A stretch of 10,661 bases of DNA from an uncultured Ruminococcus sp. (GCA_902796865.1 CADBQZ010000074.1:1-10661); one strand, 5' to 3'. Shown: positions 1 to 9,001, numbered from the stretch's first letter. Program-made: numbers and translations. Notes: generated by a model from the letters alone, not told the origin.

Positions 1-1552
1 AAACGAGACCAGCATACTTGCCCCATGTAGGTTCATTTTCCTTAACGATCATCTTTTCCATGAAGTCAAGTTCATAGATACATTCGTCAAGGATATCAGG
101 GTTCTTATTATTTGTTTCAGGAACAACTACAGTACCTGAGTTATTAGCAAACTTAGTTTGGCCTTTATCAGTCTGGATAGCTCTTTCATACATATTCTGA
201 AGTGTCCAAACTGAGATACCACCGTTAACAACGTATTTACCGTGGTCACCGGCATCGTACCAACCGCCTGTTGCTTCGATCTCTGATGACTTATACTGTC
301 CAAGTGGATCATCATCATTAGCATATGAGTCAACCCACTGTGTCTGTACAGCAGCTCTGTCTGTCTTATGACCACCTTCGTGAGCGAGAAGTGGATCTGT
401 ACCTGATGTTATATATGCTCCGTCAATATCGCAGCCTGAACGGTTCTGATAGAAGTAGTTTACAGCGTTTGTAAGAAGGTTGCTGCTTGTATCTTCGCCC
501 TTTGCATCTGTATAAATGCTGTCGCTTATATCAAATGCAAATGATCTCCAGTCGCCGACCTTGAGGTAGTATCTGCCAGGTGTATCAAATTCTGTGAAGT
601 CGATCTTGTGTGTGTAGTCACCTGAATCAGCATCCTGACCTGTAGGCTCTGTCATACCATCATATACTGCAGCGCCTGTTGACTCATTGATAACCTCAAA
701 CTTAAGTGGGCTTGTGCCAATGTCAACTGATGATGCTCCGTGAAGAATATCACCCTTGTTATCACCGAGTGTAGCAGTCTTTTCGAGGTTTGTATAGTAA
801 CCTAACTGGTTTACTGAAATGTAGTTGATAAGATTGCCGCTTGCATCAAGCATTTCCGGATTATTATCAGCACTGTAGTCACGGTTCATAGCGCCGAAAC
901 GGTTCTTAGGATCTGAAACACCTCTGTCATCAGTTGTGTTTTCGATAGACATTGAATCGAACCAGATCTCATCGCCGTTCTTTGTGTTTTCACCTGAATT
1001 TGTTACAGAACCGCCCTGTGCATAGTGGAAGCACCACTCAGCAGCTTCGAGATCCTGTCCGCAAGTCCAAGTTGATTCAAAGTCCTGATATGATGTTGTA
1101 AGTTCAACAGGAGTACCCCACTGACCAGCAGGATTATTGTGAGGACCGTTATCGTTACAGCACCAGTATTCATGTTCGCCGCTGATGTCACCGATCTTTG
1201 TGTAGACCTTTACGCCGTTTCTTGAAGCTTTAGCTCTCCACTTGATCTTGTATGTGCAGCCCTTGTAGAAATTGAGATTTCTGTGTCTTACCTGAAGATC
1301 CCATCTGTCCTTGTCACCACCCTGGTTATTAAGGATCGTTACGTGGAATGCTCCATCCTCGATCTTGAATGTCTGCTTAGCAGGACTTGTTTCACAAGTG
1401 TGCCATGGAAGCGCCTTGTAATCGAATGTTGTTTCGCCAAGTATCTGGCCGGCAGCTGATACAGTCATAGGTAAAACTGTACCTACTGTTGTCGAAAGCA
1501 GTGTTGTTGCCATAAGGCTTGCAGTTACTGCCTTTGCAATGTTGTTGTGCAT
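1..1552 (-). CDS. Secreted GH9 cellulase with CBM4 and Ig-like domain (partial, 3' end missing)
   Basis: Endo- or processive beta-1,4-glucanase expected to cut cellulose outside the cell. About 517 codons are open from an ATG at 1552-1550 to the window edge, with no stop. Residues 1-34 form a signal peptide (basic start, hydrophobic core, VSAA cleavage region). Residues ~38-200 resemble a CBM4 beta-sandwich. Around residue 244 the NYISVNQLGYY motif opens the Ig-like domain that precedes the catalytic domain in many GH9 enzymes. The GH9 domain begins near residue 355; GGWYDAGDHGKYVVNGG carries Asp433 and Asp436, matching the paired catalytic-base aspartates of the family. The catalytic Glu and any dockerin would lie beyond the edge. 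The start is fixed by the signal peptide and an AGGGAGG site. Codon use differs from neighbours: Lys is nearly always AAG and Ile mostly ATC, suggesting high expression. CBM4-Ig-GH9 order is also known from clostridial CbhA/CelK. Family is certain; cellulosomal attachment cannot be judged. Confidence 0.93.
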   Translation of the reverse strand, partial: MHNNIAKAVTASLMATTLLSTTVGTVLPMTVSAAGQILGETTFDYKALPWHTCETSPAKQTFKIEDGAFHVTILNNQGGDKDRWDLQVRHRNLNFYKGCTYKIKWRAKASRNGVKVYTKIGDISGEHEYWCCNDNGPHNNPAGQWGTPVELTTSYQDFESTWTCGQDLEAAEWCFHYAQGGSVTNSGENTKNGDEIWFDSMSIENTTDDRGVSDPKNRFGAMNRDYSADNNPEMLDASGNLINYISVNQLGYYTNLEKTATLGDNKGDILHGASSVDIGTSPLKFEVINESTGAAVYDGMTEPTGQDADSGDYTHKIDFTEFDTPGRYYLKVGDWRSFAFDISDSIYTDAKGEDTSSNLLTNAVNYFYQNRSGCDIDGAYITSGTDPLLAHEGGHKTDRAAVQTQWVDSYANDDDPLGQYKSSEIEATGGWYDAGDHGKYVVNGGISVWTLQNMYERAIQTDKGQTKFANNSGTVVVPETNNKNPDILDECIYELDFMEKMIVKENEPTWGKYAGLV

Positions 1553-1561
1553 TGTAGTTAG

Positions 1562-1568
1562 CCTCCCT
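1562..1568 (-). promoter_or_regulatory. Ribosome binding site of the GH9 cellulase
   Basis: AGGGAGG on the minus strand lies 9 nt before the ATG at 1552. It is close to the ideal anti-16S sequence and fixes the start at the signal peptide. Confidence 0.8.
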
Positions 1569-1594
1569 GAAAATTAAGGAAAAAGTTTATGATT

Positions 1595-1668
1595 GCGATT
1601 ATATCGCCTTTTGAAAACCGTACTTTGTGCAGCACAGTTTTATATAAGATAAACGCACAGCGCTTATC
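1595..1668 (-). promoter_or_regulatory. Structured 5' leader of the cellulase mRNA: three tandem hairpins
   Basis: Read on the minus strand, the leader can form three successive stem-loops. The first (1668-1648) is a 9-bp stem, GATAAGCGC with GCGTTTATC (one G-U pair), around a TGT loop. The second (1641-1614) is an 11-bp stem, AAAACTGTGCT with AGTACGGTTTT (two G-U pairs), around a GCACAA loop. The third (1607-1595) is a 5-bp stem, GCGAT with ATCGC, around ATA. None is followed by a T-run, so they are unlikely to be simple terminators. I recognise no known riboswitch. They could stabilise the mRNA or regulate translation; that role is inference, while the pairing is read directly. Confidence 0.5.
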
Positions 1669-1722
1669 ATTTCCGAAATAAGTATTCTCTATTCACATAG
1701 CTAACACTTTACTTTCATATAT

Positions 1723-1751
1723 ATTATAAACTATTTATACAATCTTGTAAA
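1723..1751 (-). promoter_or_regulatory. Sigma-A promoter of the GH9 cellulase
   Basis: On the minus strand TTTACA (1751-1746) and TATAAT (1728-1723) are separated by exactly 17 bp, one mismatch from the housekeeping consensus. Transcription would start near 1716, giving a leader of about 164 nt. The DNA upstream is strongly AT-rich. Confidence 0.75.
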
Positions 1752-1781
1752 GACCTTTTTGTAAAGTTTGTCGCAATGTAT

Positions 1782-1824
1782 GAAACATGATAGAAACATT
1801 TGTTAATATCAACCAATTTGTTAA
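1782..1824. repeat. Two pairs of short direct repeats upstream of the cellulase promoter
   Basis: GAAACAT occurs at 1782-1788 and 1793-1799 (11-bp period, about one helix turn). ATTTGTTAA occurs at 1798-1806 and 1816-1824 (18-bp period). They begin about 30 bp upstream of the -35, where activator sites commonly lie. The DNA is AT-rich, so chance repeats are possible, and no regulator is recognised. Confidence 0.35.
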
Positions 1825-1897
1825 ATCTATTTTTGTATATATATTATTTTATTTTCACATTATCGTGATTTTGACCATTATATTGTCGTATTTTTGG

Positions 1898-4136
<2,239 letters not shown>

Positions 4137-4137
4137 T

Positions 4138-4602
4138 TTACCTTTTCTTATACATTATCAGTTCCGGATTGCTGCCGTTTACGGAATAGCTGCATACAAG
4201 AATAAAGCTCGTATCCGCCGCAACACCATAGCAGATACCCCGGTCGGCAAACTCTATCTGACAGCCCAGATATATTCTTTTATCATTCAGGAATCTTACA
4301 GTTTTTCCGTTGGGAAGCGGATAGCCAAGATCAATATATGCTCCGGGAATTTCATAAAGCTTATTTGCTTTAGGAATATCAAGCAAGTCCAGCAATTCAT
4401 TGATCTCATTCAACAGCACTTTCTTGAATTCCGTATAAGCCTCTATCCCGCCGAGTTTTATATACTCCGAAGCGATGCAGCGCTCACCAAACGGACAGCC
4501 GTTTGTTTCCAGACAGCCTTTGCATGACTCCTTCATTCCACAGACCGAACAGTCAGCACCGCAGATAGATTTTGGTGTCTTCAATTTAATGTTTCCTTTC
4601 AT
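4138..4602 (-). CDS. Cys-rich DUF3795-type protein
   Basis: A 154-residue cytoplasmic protein of unknown function. Its N-terminus carries seven cysteines (14, 18, 21, 27, 30, 36, 42) in a CGADCSVCGMKESCKGC pattern typical of DUF3795 and likely to bind zinc or an iron-sulfur cluster (inference). The rest has no motif I recognise; residues 80-154 alternate hydrophobic and charged residues like a beta-rich domain. It is the first gene of the operon with the DUF3781-type gene and ligA. The start is uncertain. The ATG at 4602 lacks a clear ribosome site and would lie only about 14 nt from the predicted transcription start. A TTG at 4584 (residue 7) has AAAGGA nine bases upstream and would remove six residues without touching the cysteines. 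Confidence 0.82.
   Translation of the reverse strand: MKGNIKLKTPKSICGADCSVCGMKESCKGCLETNGCPFGERCIASEYIKLGGIEAYTEFKKVLLNEINELLDLLDIPKANKLYEIPGAYIDLGYPLPNGKTVRFLNDKRIYLGCQIEFADRGICYGVAADTSFILVCSYSVNGSNPELIMYKKR
4594..4599 (-). promoter_or_regulatory. Possible ribosome binding site favouring a TTG start of the DUF3795-type gene
   Basis: AAAGGA on the minus strand lies inside the first codons of the ATG-based reading and 9 nt before an in-frame TTG at 4584-4582. No comparable site precedes the ATG, so the shorter protein is a serious alternative. Confidence 0.4.
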
Positions 4603-4622
4603 ATCTTTAATATATACATATT

Positions 4623-4651
4623 ATTATAACATACCATGAAAATAATCGCAA
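4623..4651 (-). promoter_or_regulatory. Sigma-A promoter of the DUF3795-DUF3781-ligA operon
   Basis: On the minus strand TTGCGA (4651-4646) and TATAAT (4628-4623) are 17 bp apart, and TGT directly before the -10 makes it an extended -10 promoter. Transcription would start near 4616, leaving a leader of about 14 nt to the ATG or about 32 nt to the alternative TTG. Confidence 0.7.
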
Positions 4652-4701
4652 TACTTTTCTATGTATGAAAGATCAGCTACAATTACTTTTCCGCTAAAAT
4701 A

Positions 4702-4730
4702 TTGACAATCGTCTTATGATATGATAAAAT
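4702..4730 (+). promoter_or_regulatory. Sigma-A promoter of the sulfur-transfer operon
   Basis: TTGACA (4702-4707) and TAAAAT (4725-4730) are separated by exactly 17 bp. The -35 is a perfect consensus. Transcription would start near 4737, inside the right arm of a palindrome, leaving a leader of about 25 nt. Confidence 0.78.
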
Positions 4731-4740
4731 TATATCATAT
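4719..4740. promoter_or_regulatory. 22-bp palindrome over the -10: candidate operator
   Basis: Arms ATATGATA (4719-4726) and TATCATAT (4733-4740) are perfect inverted repeats around AAATTA; counting the spacer, 10 of 11 possible pairs match. It covers the whole -10 and the predicted start site, the usual place for repressor binding. Desulfurase operons are often controlled by Rrf2-family regulators such as IscR or CymR, but this site does not clearly match their motifs as I know them, so the regulator is unknown. Confidence 0.5.
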
Positions 4741-4760
4741 TTATCTGATAGGAAATACAG

Positions 4761-5912
4761 GTGATGATATTGAAAAATATATATCTTGACAATGCAGCAT
4801 CAACGCTTATCTATGATGAAGCATATGAAGAAATGCTGCCGTTGTTAAAAGAACCATTCAACCCTTCGTCTATATATTCTGCATCACAGAATGCAAAGAA
4901 TGCAGCCGCCTGTGCAAAACGGCGCATAGCCTCTCTTATAAAATGCTCAGACCGTGAGATATACTTCACATCCGGCGGTACTGAATCTAACAACTGGGCA
5001 CTTATATCGGCTGCTGAAACACTGCGTCAAAAAGGAAAACACATAATAACGCAGAAGACTGAGCATCATTCAGTCATAAATACCTGTAAATATCTGGAGC
5101 AAAACGGCTGTGACGTGACATATCTTGATGTTGACAGCAAGGGTGTCGTTAGAATAAAAGACCTTCTTGATTCAATAAGAGACGATACTATACTTATAAG
5201 CATAATGACTGCAAACAATGAGATAGGAAGCATACAGCCTTTAAAAGAGATAGGAAAAATAGCAAAAGAAAAAGGCATTCTTTTCCATACAGATGCTGTA
5301 TCGGCCTGCGGACATATACCTATCGACGTTTCTGAAATGAATATTGATATGCTTTCTGCAAGCGCTCATAAATTCGGCGGTGCAAAAGGCAGCGGATTTT
5401 TATTCATACGTCACGGAACAGAGCTTATGCCGCTTATACACGGCGGCGGTCAGCAGCGAGGCAAAAGAGCAGGCACGGAAAATGTTCCCGGGATCGCTGC
5501 AATGGGAAAAGCCGCTGAAATATCGCTTGAACGTATGATTGAACATATAAATTATGAAACAAATCTAAGAGATCATCTTATAAAAAGAGTAATAACAGAG
5601 ATACCGGATGTTATACTTAACGGTGATACGGATAACAGGCTTCCCGGAAATATAAGCTTCTGCTTTAAAAATGCTGACGGAGAAAGTATCCTTATACTGC
5701 TTGACAGGCTCGGGATATGCGTATCATCAGGCTCAGCTTGCTCTTCCGGTGCCGGTGTCGTTTCGCACGTTTTAAAAGCGACAGGCGTTTCAGACGAAGA
5801 TGCTCACGGAGCATTGAGAATAACTTTATCTCATAATAATACTATAGATGAGATAGACTATTTTGCAGATGAACTAAAAAAAATATTGAAAAGGCTGAGA
5901 GGAAATGACTGA
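4761..5912 (+). CDS. Cysteine desulfurase (NifS/IscS family)
   Basis: PLP-dependent enzyme that removes sulfur from L-cysteine, giving alanine and an enzyme persulfide used for tRNA thiolation, Fe-S clusters or other thiocofactors. The 383 residues are full length. Visible motifs in order: YLDNAAST at the N-terminus, TSGGTESNN (cofactor phosphate site), TEHHSV (His stacking on PLP), TANNEIGSIQP, HTDAVSACGHIP, SASAHKFGGAKG with the PLP lysine at residue 204, RAGTEN, and the active-site loop SSGSACSSGA with the persulfide cysteine at 327. It is the first gene of the operon; its end overlaps the E1 gene by 8 nt, and mnmA is the fourth gene, so supplying sulfur to MnmA, as YrvO does in B. subtilis, is a plausible role. 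The start is GTG 4761 or the adjacent ATG 4764; AGGA at 4750-4753 lies 7 or 10 nt before them, so the first residue is uncertain. The partner assignment is inference. Confidence 0.95.
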   Translation: MMILKNIYLDNAASTLIYDEAYEEMLPLLKEPFNPSSIYSASQNAKNAAACAKRRIASLIKCSDREIYFTSGGTESNNWALISAAETLRQKGKHIITQKTEHHSVINTCKYLEQNGCDVTYLDVDSKGVVRIKDLLDSIRDDTILISIMTANNEIGSIQPLKEIGKIAKEKGILFHTDAVSACGHIPIDVSEMNIDMLSASAHKFGGAKGSGFLFIRHGTELMPLIHGGGQQRGKRAGTENVPGIAAMGKAAEISLERMIEHINYETNLRDHLIKRVITEIPDVILNGDTDNRLPGNISFCFKNADGESILILLDRLGICVSSGSACSSGAGVVSHVLKATGVSDEDAHGALRITLSHNNTIDEIDYFADELKKILKRLRGND

Positions 5913-6945
5913 AAAGCTTGAAATAACACTCGAAAAGGTTAAAAAAAATATAGATGATTATATACTGCTCGATATGAGAGATGCTGTCTCATACCGTAAC
6001 GGTCACATAGACGGAGCATTGCTATACAAAGACTTTGATCTTAGTGATATAAAAGTTGATAAAATACCCGTTTTATACTGCGAATACGGAGAAAAAAGTC
6101 TTGCTGAAGCAGAAAAGCTTTCGTCAGAAGGAATAAATGTACTGAGTTTAAAAGACGGCTTCAAAAGCTGGCTCGCAAGCTGTTTTACGATATTGGAGAA
6201 AAAAGAGCTTGAAAGATATGATCGTCAGATGATACTTCCTCAGATAGGGCTTGAGGGTCAGGAAAAACTAAAAAAAGCATCGGTACTTATAGTCGGTGCA
6301 GGCGGTCTCGGCTCTCCGGCAGCTCTCTATGCTGCGGCAGCAGGTATCGGAAATATAGGCATTATCGACGGTGATACAGTTTGTCTTCACAATTTGCAGA
6401 GACAGATACTGCACAGCACCGAAAGAATAGGAAAAAACAAATCCGAATCAGCTAAGGAAACTCTCGAAGCATTGAACGATAATATAACAGTAAAAAGTTT
6501 CCCCTTTTATCTCACTAAAGATAATGCCGTGGAAATAATAAATAAATATGACCTTGTAATAGACTGTACCGACAGTACAGATCTGAAACTTCTTATAAAT
6601 GATATCTGTGTGGAACTCAGAAAACCATTCATTTACGGCGGAGCATCAGGACTTACAGGACAGGTCATGACCTGCATACCCGGCAAAACACCATGTTTAA
6701 GATGTATATTTGAAGATGTACCGCCGGACAACGGCTGTTTTTCATGTGAAACTGCCGGTATACTCGGTGCTGTATGCGGCATAACCGGAAGCGTTCAGGC
6801 TCTTGAAGCTGTAAAGTATTTCACAATGCCGTCAGATGAACCGGTAGGAAAAATGTTTATCATTGACGGAGCATCACTAAGAACAAGATGTATGTCGCTA
6901 AAGAAAAGAAACAGCAGCTGTAAAGTCTGTGGAAAGGATCATTGA
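5905..6945 (+). CDS. Rhodanese-ThiF/MoeB fusion (E1-like sulfur-transfer enzyme)
   Basis: A 346-residue protein. Residues ~5-95 form a rhodanese domain: LLDMRDAVSYRNGHIDGAL, then the active loop CEYGEKS with persulfide Cys59. Residues ~107-346 are an E1-like adenylyltransferase: RYDRQMILPQIG, nucleotide loop GAGGLGS (131-137), the NLQRQ arginine (166), GKNKSES lysine, DCTDST aspartate, and a zinc site of CxxC pairs 264/267 and 339/342. Cys281 in SCETAGILG aligns with the ThiF cysteine that forms an acyl persulfide with ThiS. Such enzymes adenylate the C-terminal glycine of ThiS/MoaD-like carriers and help turn it into a thiocarboxylate. The order is unusual: in MOCS3, Uba4 and bacterial MoeBR the rhodanese is at the C-terminus. 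No carrier gene is present here. Overlaps the desulfurase gene by 8 nt, with GAGAGG very close to the ATG, suggesting translational coupling. Substrate is unknown; ThiF or MoeB function are both possible. Confidence 0.9.
   Translation: MTEKLEITLEKVKKNIDDYILLDMRDAVSYRNGHIDGALLYKDFDLSDIKVDKIPVLYCEYGEKSLAEAEKLSSEGINVLSLKDGFKSWLASCFTILEKKELERYDRQMILPQIGLEGQEKLKKASVLIVGAGGLGSPAALYAAAAGIGNIGIIDGDTVCLHNLQRQILHSTERIGKNKSESAKETLEALNDNITVKSFPFYLTKDNAVEIINKYDLVIDCTDSTDLKLLINDICVELRKPFIYGGASGLTGQVMTCIPGKTPCLRCIFEDVPPDNGCFSCETAGILGAVCGITGSVQALEAVKYFTMPSDEPVGKMFIIDGASLRTRCMSLKKRNSSCKVCGKDH
6933..6938 (+). promoter_or_regulatory. Ribosome binding site that sets the DUF4003-type start at 6948
   Basis: AAAGGA ends 9 nt before the ATG at 6948. 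The in-frame TTG at 6942, two codons earlier, is only 3 nt away, too near to use it. Confidence 0.6.
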
Positions 6946-6947
6946 AA

Positions 6948-7904
6948 ATGGATTCAAAACTTCAAAGATTTTGTGATGATTATTTAACAAACAGAGCTGA
7001 GATCGAAAAAGTATTTAAAATCGAAAACGGAGCTGTATATCCTGTATGTGCAAATATTTTTCTTTCACATGATCAAATGGCTGATGCTGAAAAATTAAAA
7101 GAATGCAAAAAGATCATATCAGAAAACACAAGCGTTTTTAATTTCTTTCGAGGCAATATGCAGGCTCCTGCTGCTTCCCTTATGGCTTGTTCTTCCGACC
7201 CGGAAGGAAAACTTTCACAAGCTTTGGAATACTATGATATCTTGAAAAAGTATTTTTCATCCAGCGAAGAACTTGTACTCGCTTCATTAATGCTGACTGA
7301 TATGGCAAGATCTTCCGAAATAAGCGAGATCGCAGAACGCAGCAAAGTCATATACGAGCTTATGAAGAAAAAGCATCGCTTCATTACAGGATACGAGGAC
7401 AGCGTTTTTGCTGTTTTGCTGTCATTATCCGACAGAAACAGTGAAGATATGGTCGATGATATGGAAAAGTGTTTTACTGCTCTTAAAGGAATGACTGATA
7501 AAAACAATATACAGACTATCGCTCAGATATTTACTATGGCCGGTAAACCTATAGAGGGAATGTGCAGCCGATTCAATGAATTATTTGAAGCTATACGCAA
7601 TGCAGGAATGAAATATGGAAAATATAATGAACTGCCTATTCTAGCAGCATTATCCGCAAATGATACAGAGATAGAACAGATAGTTTCGGATATGTCAGAT
7701 GTAAGTAAATATCTTAAAGATAAAAAAGGATACAAAGGCATATTTGGTGCAGACAAACGGATCCGCCTCAGACACTCGGCAATGCTGCTTAATACATATT
7801 ATTCACCGTCAGCAGAAGACGATGCTGTTGCCACAGCTTCTATGCTTGCTATCATTGCATTTGAAACTATGCTGATGATGTCTGTAACTGTAAATTGTAT
7901 CTGA
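6948..7904 (+). CDS. DUF4003-type protein of unknown function in the sulfur operon
   Basis: A 318-residue protein with no signal peptide; it looks almost entirely alpha-helical. The sequence matches my recollection of DUF4003: a VYPVCANIF segment near the start, NTSVFNFFRGNMQAP, then repeated helical units with EYYDILKK, ASLMLTDMA, YEDSVFAVLLSLS, and a late KGYKGIFGADKRIRLRHSAML. The last ~25 residues (from DDAVATASMLAIIAFETM) are hydrophobic and could be a buried helix or a weak membrane anchor. No catalytic motif is evident. It begins 2 nt after the E1 stop and ends 29 nt before mnmA, so it is certainly transcribed with them. That placement suggests a role in sulfur transfer or tRNA thiolation, but this is guilt by association only. 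The start is ATG 6948 because AAAGGA lies 9 nt upstream; a TTG at 6942 is less likely. Confidence 0.82.
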   Translation: MDSKLQRFCDDYLTNRAEIEKVFKIENGAVYPVCANIFLSHDQMADAEKLKECKKIISENTSVFNFFRGNMQAPAASLMACSSDPEGKLSQALEYYDILKKYFSSSEELVLASLMLTDMARSSEISEIAERSKVIYELMKKKHRFITGYEDSVFAVLLSLSDRNSEDMVDDMEKCFTALKGMTDKNNIQTIAQIFTMAGKPIEGMCSRFNELFEAIRNAGMKYGKYNELPILAALSANDTEIEQIVSDMSDVSKYLKDKKGYKGIFGADKRIRLRHSAMLLNTYYSPSAEDDAVATASMLAIIAFETMLMMSVTVNCI

Positions 7905-7915
7905 TAACAAAAAAC

Positions 7916-7922
7916 AAAGGAG
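7916..7922 (+). promoter_or_regulatory. Ribosome binding site that sets the mnmA start at 7934
   Basis: AAAGGAG lies 11 nt before the ATG at 7934. The frame is open back to a TTG at 7895 inside the previous gene, but nothing like a ribosome site precedes that codon, and conserved MnmA sequence begins just after the ATG. Confidence 0.7.
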
Positions 7923-7933
7923 AAAAACCTGAA

Positions 7934-9001
7934 ATGGATAAAAATGCACTTATTGCTATGAGCGGCGGCATAGATTCCACGGTAGCAGCATATCTTATGA
8001 AGCAAAAGGGATATAACTGTACCGGAATTACAATGAAGCTGTTTGACAACGAAAATATCGGTATTAGTAAAAGCAAGACCTGCTGCTCACTAGATGATGT
8101 AGATGATGCAGCAAATGCAGCAATAAAGCTTGGTTTCCCTCATTATGTCTCAGACTTAAAGGGCGATTTTATTGAAAATGTCATAGAGCGCTTTATATCT
8201 GCATACGAAAACGGTGCAACACCTAATCCGTGCATCGACTGTAACCGATACATAAAATTCACATCTCTTTACAATAAAGGAAAGGAAATAGGCTGTGATA
8301 TAATAGCTACCGGACATTATGCAAAAATAGAAAAAAGCGGAAGCAGATTTTTGCTCAAAAAAGCCGCTGATGATACTAAAGATCAAAGCTATGTTCTTTG
8401 CTTTCTGACACAAGAACAGCTTGCTCATACAGCTTTTCCATGTGGAGAATACAAAAAGACTGAGATACGTTCAATAGCACACGAACTTGGTCTTTATAAT
8501 GCTGATAAGCCGGACAGTCAGGATATATGCTTTGTGCCGGACGGCGACCATGCAGCATTTATGGAAAGATATACAGGAAAACAATATCCCAAAGGAGATA
8601 TTGTCGATAAAAGCGGATGTATACTAGGAACACACAATGGGATAATACGCTATACTATAGGTCAGCGAAAAGGACTTGGCATATCATCATCTGCTCCTCT
8701 GTATGTCTGTAAAATAGATCGTCTGACAAATACGATAACTCTCGGAAGCAACGATGACCTGTTCACAAAAGAATTTTACGTTGATGATATAAATATGATA
8801 GCATTCGATAATCCGCCCGAAAGCTTTAAATGCAGTGCAAAAATACGCTATCGTCACGCTGAACAGCCGGCCGTTGTACATATGTGCGGTGAAAGAAAAG
8901 CCAAAGTTATTTTTGAAACGCCGCAAAGAGCTGTTACCAAAGGACAGGCAGCCGTATTCTATGACGGGGATACAGTCATAGGCGGCGGTATAATATGCTG
9001 A
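7934..9001 (+). CDS. mnmA: tRNA-specific 2-thiouridylase MnmA
   Basis: Installs the sulfur of 2-thiouridine at wobble position U34 of tRNAs for Lys, Glu and Gln, using ATP and sulfur from a cysteine desulfurase. The 355 residues are the normal length. Visible: PP-loop ATPase motif SGGIDS (10-15), the CCSLDDVDDA segment (50-59), ATPNPCIDCN with nucleophile Cys100, ATGHYAK, the DQSYVL segment, SQDICF with persulfide Cys199, and RYTIGQRKGLG, followed by the C-terminal beta-barrel. Cys100 and Cys199 correspond to E. coli Cys102 and Cys199, so the enzyme should be active. Start at ATG 7934 is chosen from AAAGGAG 11 nt upstream. It is the last gene of the operon, with a strong hairpin 25 nt after the stop. 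Linkage to the first-gene desulfurase fits a dedicated sulfur donor. Sulfur may pass directly from it or through the rhodanese domain of the second gene; the sequence does not decide which. Confidence 0.97.
   Translation: MDKNALIAMSGGIDSTVAAYLMKQKGYNCTGITMKLFDNENIGISKSKTCCSLDDVDDAANAAIKLGFPHYVSDLKGDFIENVIERFISAYENGATPNPCIDCNRYIKFTSLYNKGKEIGCDIIATGHYAKIEKSGSRFLLKKAADDTKDQSYVLCFLTQEQLAHTAFPCGEYKKTEIRSIAHELGLYNADKPDSQDICFVPDGDHAAFMERYTGKQYPKGDIVDKSGCILGTHNGIIRYTIGQRKGLGISSSAPLYVCKIDRLTNTITLGSNDDLFTKEFYVDDINMIAFDNPPESFKCSAKIRYRHAEQPAVVHMCGERKAKVIFETPQRAVTKGQAAVFYDGDTVIGGGIIC

Larger units (their letters stand above)
1553..1897. other. Intergenic region between ligA and the cellulase gene
   Basis: These 345 bases hold the cellulase promoter, its leader hairpins and its ribosome binding site. 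The ligA-proximal half (about 1752-1897) is very AT-rich with no credible ORF. I see no GC-rich hairpin with a T-run after the ligA stop, so ligA transcripts may end elsewhere or read on toward the cellulase gene. Confidence 0.7.

Noticed and set aside
1003-1191. A 62-codon minus-strand ORF with a hydrophobic segment
   Set aside because: It lies in another frame inside the GH9 coding sequence, which has clear family motifs. The same applies to the ORF at 127-375.
1605-1625. A catabolite-control (cre-like) site in the cellulase leader
   Set aside because: TGAAAACCGTACTT looks similar at first but misses the central CG position of the cre consensus.
1840-1880. A possible ligA terminator (TCAC/GTGA inverted repeat near 1857-1870)
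   Set aside because: Only four base pairs, AT-rich surroundings and no T-run; too weak to call.
7895-7933. A longer MnmA starting at TTG 7895
   Set aside because: The extra 13 residues overlap the preceding gene, lack a ribosome site and precede the conserved MnmA start. ATG 7934 has AAAGGAG upstream.
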